9,012 bases of DNA. Origin: an archaeon (GTDB lineage: Archaea; EX4484-52; B79-G9). Position 1 is the stretch's first letter. Each line of letters starts with the position of its first letter. A program made the position numbers and the translations under genes. Below are positions 6,501 to 9,012 of the stretch, piece after piece. The DNA lies in NCBI GenBank assembly GCA_013139905.1, contig WSZW01000063.1, positions 1 to 9,012 of the forward strand, in the 5' to 3' direction. The notes beneath the pieces are model-generated. The model had not been told where the DNA came from and made no database searches. It worked only from the letters and a program-made list of their open reading frames with translations.

Positions 6501-9010
6501 GTACTATTAATATCACTACTTGTTATCCCATTTTCAATAAGTTTTAAATCCCAATACACAAAATAACTAACATTATAAACACTTCCACCAAGTTTTAAAT
6601 CCCTTATATTAATTACAGACCAATTTATACTAGTATTTCCCAAAGAATTAACATATCGATAAATATCCCCTATAGGCAAAAATGTTGTTGTAGCAGTAAT
6701 ATTATCACTTACAATAAGTGTATTATTTTCTGTATAAGCATCATTAAGCCCAGAAGTTGTTGCCTTAGCATACCATAAATTAGACCCAAGTAATGCTGCC
6801 AATCCTACTTCATACGTACAATTATAAATACCATTCCCTTCATTCAAAACACCATACAAACAATACCCACTAGGCATATAAAATGTCACTAAAGACGTAT
6901 TTATTGGCACTCCAAACTCATCCGTAACATTTGCTTTTAAGACAATTGTACTATTTGGTTCAGTTTTATATATGACGCTCAGATTACTTGGAGATACAAT
7001 AGTTATATTCGTAATACCTGCAACATCATAAGATGTAATATACGTATAATTTCGATAGGTATCTTTACCAACAATAATTCTAAACATATGCCCACCCACA
7101 CTATCAGTTGAATTTACAAAATATGTTCCATTTGCACCCGTACTATTTGACAATCCAAAATCAACAATATTTGAATCAAAATATACATAATAAAACACAT
7201 CATCAATAGGCAATATTCCATCAGTAATTGAATCAAAAGACCAATTTATTGAAAGATTTTCACTTCCGGTTTTATATAACGGTCCGGGCGATACAGGCGT
7301 AATATTTACAGAAGCAGTAAGATTATCCCGTATATATATTGTATACACAAAAGAATTTGTACTATTATAATATGACGTCGTAACATTTGCAGACCAACTA
7401 TAATTACCCGTCACAAGCCCTAAATCAGGCATATAATCACAAGAATATATACCACTACCGTCATTAATAACACCCGAAACACAACTTCCAACAGGCATAT
7501 TAAAAATCACACTCGCAGTATCTATAGTATTATTCAACTCATCAGTAACATTTGCTTTAATCATAATCGTATTATTCGGAAAATTTTTGTATACAATACT
7601 ATTATTCAAAGGTTGAGTTATATTGATATTCAAATCCCCATAAACATCAAAAAATTCACTATAAGTATAATTCCCATATCCGTCTTTTTCAACAAAAACT
7701 TTCAATTCTTTACTTCCAATCCCTAATTGCGAAGAGATATTATAACTACCATTAAAATAATTCGTAAATAACAAAACACCTGAATCTATTTCTAAACCAT
7801 CAAAAGTTACATTATACGACACATTCAAAAGAGGATTACCATTAGCATCCCGTATATTAGTAACCGTCCAATTCACAAAATTTTGCATTGAATGAGTAAT
7901 ATTATTTCTATAAATCGCCCCGGGAGTTAAAGGTTCAAAATCAACAGTTGCAACAAGCTCATTTGAAAAATTTAGAATAAAAATATCAGTTGTATTGGCT
8001 CCATAATAAACACTTTGAGAAATATTTACTTTCCATTCATGAATTCCCGGTTCATATGTTTCCTGATAAAGACTAAAAACACAATAACCGCTGGAATTTG
8101 GAACTCTTATATTAGAATTCATCTCATAAATCCCATTTGTCTTAATCCAAAGCAAACATTGTATAGTATTATTCACAGGAGAATCAATATACGTATCATT
8201 AACATATACCACAATTTTAGATGCCGTGTCCTGAAGATTCATAACACTTTCATTTAACGTTATATTATACACCGTTATATTATGCCTTAATATTACAGGA
8301 CCAACATAAATCGTCGTATTCTTCTTTGAGCGTATAGGTTCATAAGTAGTAAAATTAACATCCTGATATTCAAACAAATAATAATTTGTACCCGTCCAAG
8401 TATTATCCGTTATTTTATTAAACATTATTATATCTGGCGGCAATAAAGAAACAAGACTACCATTAACCCAAGTAATATTATCTTTTGAAGTCCATAAAGT
8501 TACATTCACAAAATCCCCATCAGAATCCGTCACATTAACAGTATAATTTACCATTTCCCCAAAATACAAAGGAGTTGTAACATACTCATCTTTTAATACA
8601 GATTCAGAATTTGCAGAACTTAATATCTTATATTTTACAATAGAATAATTCCTCCCAAAACCAGTTAAAATTGGCTGAGTCCACAAAAAAGAATCAATTC
8701 TTGTATTTGAATCAGTATCATTCTGACACACACCAAATATTGCACTTGTCATATCATTAAGCGAATCATCAATACCAGTCATATTTACACTAAAAGTATA
8801 ATCTTTACAACCATAACCAGATACTATAGACCCATTTAAATATCTTGGCGTAATATCAAAATAAGTACCATTACCATAAAAGTCAACCAAAAACGTAACA
8901 TTTTCAGTCATTGAAAAATCATCAAAAGATATGCTCGCAATAACATCTAAAAAAGTATCATTAGTATATGTAGTATCCCTATATACGGTCACATTTTCAA
9001 CCTTATTTGA
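2..9010 (-). CDS. Giant repetitive Ig-like surface/secreted protein, interior fragment, both ends outside window
   Basis: This single open frame has 3003 consecutive sense codons and neither start nor stop, so it is an internal piece of a larger gene. The translation is a mosaic of beta-rich modules dominated by N, T, S, V, Y, G and D. Recurrent edges such as NYTVNVTDSDGD, KANVTDE and LKVNVSDDAG are typical of archaeal Ig-like surface proteins. Three families of internal tandem repeats, one cysteine-rich node and a C-terminal block of DND motifs can be seen. About 170 N-x-S/T sequons (hand count) fit an N-glycosylated exported protein. No signal peptide, transmembrane helix or catalytic motif is visible, and the true termini are missing. 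By family analogy the role would be adhesion, a cell-surface stalk or an envelope component; this is inferred, and the protein cannot be named. The standard genetic code suffices, since no in-frame TGA occurs. Confidence 0.97.
533..1066 (-). other. Domain inserted between DND motifs 1 and 2 (residues 2649-2826)
   Basis: The first part holds five cysteines and tapers into a beta-type region: GGTIIHFLKQVKPGEYFRAR, VDKAVLLQINN, a Ser/Thr-rich stretch TSSTSVTSRSYTPDGESS, KEYIGVRIPNDGSLVGVYD and STYLFNVDFSAIV. A run of four aspartates (DDDD) lies near its end. PGEYFRARF followed by KAVLLQIN suggests a compact beta sandwich, perhaps a carbohydrate-binding-like or CARDB-like fold; this is inference. 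Confidence 0.5.
1067..1111 (-). repeat. DND motif 1 (residues 2634-2648)
   Basis: The 15 residues are CEDGLDNDGDGKTDC. The D-x-D-x-D-G-x-x-D spacing of the acidic residues resembles short calcium-binding loops of the thrombospondin type 3 kind, and the wording CxDGxDND resembles the MopE-type metal-binding repeat. This copy stands alone, 193 residues upstream of the next. Confidence 0.8.
1112..1261 (-). other. Linker with tryptophans and two cysteines (residues 2584-2633)
   Basis: The segment reads SWSWDDVNDVLTCRGG, then GWYFDEVNCNWDADVNFANK and a proline/charged stretch GAPREEQ leading into the first DND motif. Four tryptophans and a cysteine pair in 50 residues set it apart from the stalk modules. 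It could be a small cap or part of the cysteine/aspartate region; no family was recognised. Confidence 0.5.
1262..1540 (-). other. Beta-sandwich module (residues 2491-2583)
   Basis: It includes GNKIILNLILNKTGLDLSVN, FSKLDSGYNN, SVTDLGGGNYSIEYNVS and NLVYVIVNDSG. A hydrophobic strand, an aspartate-led loop, GGGNYSIEY and a closing V-V-N-D-SG strand fit a cadherin- or CARDB-like sandwich. It is cysteine-free and sequon-rich, and is the last stalk module before the acidic C-terminal region. Confidence 0.6.
1541..1861 (-). other. Ig-like module of the TDEDAxCxY type (residues 2384-2490)
   Basis: The segment shows FSVETDEDANCTYKTDYN, then M, NGLNHNQT, a YISTNGKY strand and HTLFVNCTDMVGSV, closing with FVIKTPI. 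A cysteine after an acidic T-x-E-x-A turn, a G-x-x-H centre and a second cysteine in F-V-x-C-x-D are the landmarks of a widespread Ig-like module of exported prokaryotic proteins, usually written as CxY ... H ... YxxxVxCxDxxGN. The match is by eye. Confidence 0.6.
1862..2158 (-). repeat. Tandem repeat D, copy 3 (residues 2285-2383)
   Basis: It opens with NPTIWNFNSN, close to NPNIWGLSYN of copy 2. It continues with DGLFGNVSGVNINGT, AGGDLWYVV, FGCLNEGPCSLV (C-x5-C) and VAYDQANNS. The end passes into the next, unrelated Ig-like module without a spacer. Confidence 0.85.
2159..2455 (-). repeat. Tandem repeat D, copy 2 (residues 2186-2284)
   Basis: It opens with NPNIWGLSYN. It then shows DGVYGDLFSVKLNDT, GGGELWSV, FGCVANTVCSLS (C-x5-C), VSTDYAGNKEN and the closing FVITVDD. 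Every landmark of copy 1 recurs in order at nearly the same spacing. The VSTDYAGN part resembles the D-x-AGN edge common in Ig-like repeats. Confidence 0.85.
2456..2737 (-). repeat. Tandem repeat D, copy 1 (residues 2092-2185)
   Basis: This is the first of three adjacent modules. Its landmarks are TGLFSSVRINGT, NGTGDEWSV, LGCTPNTNCTLM (C-x5-C), VVVSDIAQN and an EIVVDD closing strand. The closing VVDDTNP or VDDINP joins one copy to the next. Confidence 0.85.
2738..3058 (-). other. Beta-rich module after the cysteine node (residues 1985-2091)
   Basis: It contains GTFMNITADVRDLNSDLEYVW, an SFEGFMTTIDGG loop, TFTINTTFIIKAND and a closing VNDSQIILLMLDD strand. It has no cysteine and no second copy in the window. 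The alternation of beta strands and Asn/Asp turns fits an Ig- or FN3-like sandwich, without a firm family call. Confidence 0.5.
3059..3541 (-). other. Cysteine-rich node with CPxDCG signature (residues 1824-1984)
   Basis: Fourteen cysteines lie in about 160 residues. The first four are spread over a beta module (CRVERI, ICENC, NITCEI). A GSGGGSC linker then leads to C-x5-C-x7-C-x2-C-x3-C, read as CNFDGFC, SETC and STCPEDCG (residues 1923-1945), and to GCGC, YIC and SCGDC. The C-DG-C ... E-x-C-x2-CP-x-DCG pattern recurs in short cysteine-rich repeats of many archaeal exported proteins. It may be a disulfide knot or a metal site; the sequence does not decide. Confidence 0.7.
3542..3841 (-). other. 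Aromatic, basic segment unlike its neighbours (residues 1724-1823)
   Basis: Residues 1724-1803 hold seven tryptophans and nine tyrosines, with clusters such as YDWKPWSY and SWLWDTWEVRAKAYGNYYE, and a basic stretch NRLHWDRKYPNIYDRMK. Only one sequon (NIS, residue 1725) falls in these 80 residues, against about one per 17 elsewhere. Composition suggests a distinct folded or binding domain embedded in the stalk. No family was recognised and no function is assigned. Confidence 0.6.
3842..4021 (-). other. Ig-like module (residues 1664-1723)
   Basis: It opens with NVTIIDPIAPTDSTEFPTDG and continues with SYLLKVNVSDDAGKVI and DVNVTWYYE. The order proline/glycine loop, LKVNVSDD strand-turn and VTWYYE strand is a common archaeal Ig-like unit. 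It leads directly into the aromatic segment that follows. Confidence 0.6.
4022..4549 (-). other. Two or more beta-rich modules (residues 1488-1663)
   Basis: The stretch includes PDVLFLAANITTIWSSGP, a DIDNVTVYFNI strand, a cysteine pair INCITNIT (Cys 1588) and NYVCLAQW (Cys 1619), an aromatic patch ENFWDNYWNY, and a closing DVGEYTLKINVTKF strand. It has no clear second copy in the window. Boundaries between modules are uncertain. Confidence 0.5.
4550..4843 (-). other. Ig-like module with two cysteines (residues 1390-1487)
   Basis: The segment runs ISDFNVPPVMLKDSENN, then SCSVNMNG (Cys 1417), VTFYID, TGTAVFTWNTTG, PHNVECNLTND (Cys 1472) and FYASS. A cysteine in strand B, an inner-sheet tryptophan and a second cysteine in a late strand make this the most classical Ig-like sandwich of the window. 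The exact family was not identified. Confidence 0.65.
4844..5443 (-). repeat. Composite repeat B, copy 2 (residues 1190-1389)
   Basis: Landmarks are GSTFNRT (residue 1190), YNCSWYVDD (Cys 1234), GTCNYDWNASC (Cys 1254 and 1262), DTILLNATVVDSCG (Cys 1329), YSFNWLFSDIDN and a closing VLHQYFY. The cysteine spacings 20 and 8 equal those of copy 1, which supports duplication rather than chance. Sequence between the landmarks has diverged strongly. Confidence 0.8.
5444..6055 (-). repeat. Composite repeat B, copy 1 (residues 986-1189)
   Basis: Landmarks in order are GSSFNRT (residue 987), INCSWYVGG (Cys 1017), GICSYSLDTGC (Cys 1037 and 1045), DIIDLNSTFNDSCG (Cys 1114), IYWNFVDVDTD and a closing ISAYVDSLYY. 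The same landmarks recur in the same order in copy 2, offset by 203 to 217 residues. The first half is a disulfide-bearing Ig-like module; the DSCG half is a second beta module. Confidence 0.8.
6056..6670 (-). repeat. Composite tandem repeat A, copy 3 (residues 781-985)
   Basis: It opens with GDIYRYVN and SINWSV, continues through VGQHSLKIKMNKTNWHDY and VYKSGANSTVVLKLNVSDD, and reaches FNIPAGQC and CLYGVLNEGNGLYNCTYE (Cys 925 and 939, C-x13-C). A GNYTWSSNV strand follows, as in copy 1. Its end near residue 985 is approximate, because repeat family B starts directly after it. Confidence 0.85.
6671..7285 (-). repeat. Composite tandem repeat A, copy 2 (residues 576-780)
   Basis: The order of landmarks matches copy 1: GPLYKTG and INWSFD; VGGHMFRIIVGKDTYRNYTY; VIYKTEPNSTIVLKANVTDE; FYMPSGYC; and the motif CLYGVLNEGNGIYNCTYE (Cys 717 and 731, C-x13-C). 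This 18-residue motif differs from copy 3 at only one position (I versus L). Length is 205 residues. The two halves are probably separate Ig-like folds duplicated as a pair. Confidence 0.85.
7286..7921 (-). repeat. Composite tandem repeat A, copy 1 (residues 364-575)
   Basis: This is the first of three protein-level tandem copies. It opens with GAIYRNN and NFVNWTV. A first beta module ends near SKELKVFVEKDGYGNYTY, and a second begins at VYKNFPNNTIMIKANVTDE. The second module holds a FNMPVGSC ... GSGIYSC pair (Cys 510 and 524, C-x13-C) and a GNYSWSANV strand. Landmarks align with copies 2 and 3 in the same order. At 212 residues it is slightly longer than the other copies and the most diverged around the cysteine loop. 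Confidence 0.8.
7922..8341 (-). other. Ig-like module with one long-loop cysteine pair (residues 224-363)
   Basis: The landmarks are QCLLWI (Cys 285) and SSGYCVFSLY (Cys 310), followed by a YEPGIHEWKVNIS closing strand. This resembles the NCSWYV ... GTCNY modules at 6055-4844, where the cysteine pair is 20 residues apart rather than 25. It is therefore probably a diverged relative of that second repeat family, placed just upstream of the first tandem array. Confidence 0.55.
8342..8566 (-). other. Ig-like module (residues 149-223)
   Basis: The segment opens with YFGEMVNYTVNVTDSDGDF and continues with VTLW, an ITWVN turn and a YYLFEYQDVNFTT closing strand. A proline/glycine edge, then a VNVTDxDGD strand-turn, then a closing FEYxD strand is the usual look of Ig-like beta sandwiches in archaeal surface proteins. 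It carries no cysteine and is sequon-rich. Confidence 0.65.
8567..9010 (-). other. N-terminal visible segment, beta-rich modules (residues 1-148)
   Basis: This part of the giant protein contains alternating beta-like stretches with many sequons (NVT, NDT, NGT, NGS, NMT, NYS) and two cysteines, in GYGCKD (residue 68) and FGVCQND (residue 95), that could form a disulfide. I do not recognise a specific family. It begins mid-domain because the window cuts it. Confidence 0.6.
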
Positions 9011-9012
9011 TC

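Noticed and set aside
2..9010. Recoded stops or a programmed frameshift
   Set aside because: All triplets of the frame were read and none is TAA, TAG or TGA. The protein style is continuous across every module junction.
1..9012. Promoters, terminators, tRNAs or intergenic regions
   Set aside because: Every base except one or two at each edge lies inside the open frame. AT-rich strings that resemble TATA boxes encode Tyr, Ile and Asn codons.

Overview
The window is the interior of one giant protein-coding gene on the minus strand. Read from 9010 down to 2, a single frame runs for 3003 codons with no TAA, TAG or TGA. I walked it line by line and found no frameshift. Neither the true start nor the stop lies in the window, so the protein is longer than 3003 residues (at least roughly 330 kDa). 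No other gene, RNA gene, promoter, terminator, mobile element or CRISPR array can be supported. Residue numbers below count from the first complete codon (9010-9008) as residue 1.

The protein looks like an extracellular, cell-surface or secreted stalk built of many beta-sandwich (Ig-like) modules, with many short archaeal-type repeats. It is rich in N, T, V, Y and G. I counted about 170 N-x-S/T sequons by hand, about one per 17-18 residues, and sparse, patterned cysteines that suggest intradomain disulfides. No enzymatic motif or membrane segment is visible.

Layout from N-terminal side (high coordinates) to C-terminal side (low coordinates): (1) 9010-7922, diverse Ig-like modules; (2) 7921-6056, three tandem copies of a composite unit of about 205-212 residues, each with a C-x13-C pair; (3) 6055-4844, two copies of a second composite unit of about 203 residues, with NCSWYV and DSCG landmarks; (4) 4843-3842, single Ig-like modules; (5) 3841-3542, a segment rich in tryptophan, tyrosine and basic residues; (6) 3541-3059, a cysteine-rich node with a C-x2-DG-x-C ... 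C-x2-CP-x-DCG signature; (7) 3061-2738, another beta-type linker module; (8) 2737-1862, three tandem modules of 94-99 residues, each with C-x5-C; (9) 1861-1262, two more Ig-like modules; (10) 1261-2, a cysteine- and aspartate-rich region with five C-x-D-x2-DND-x6-DC motifs. The last of these repeats appears to run on past the window edge.

Organism: the DNA is AT-rich (about 37% and 18% GC in two lines I counted) and the coding strand has more G than C. AT-rich coding, very dense N-glycosylation sequons, CPxDCG signatures, DGxDND motifs and giant Ig-repeat proteins together suggest an archaeon, most likely a DPANN lineage of the Woesearchaeota/Pacearchaeota type. This is inference from style rather than a marker gene; an AT-rich bacterium of the candidate phyla cannot be excluded.
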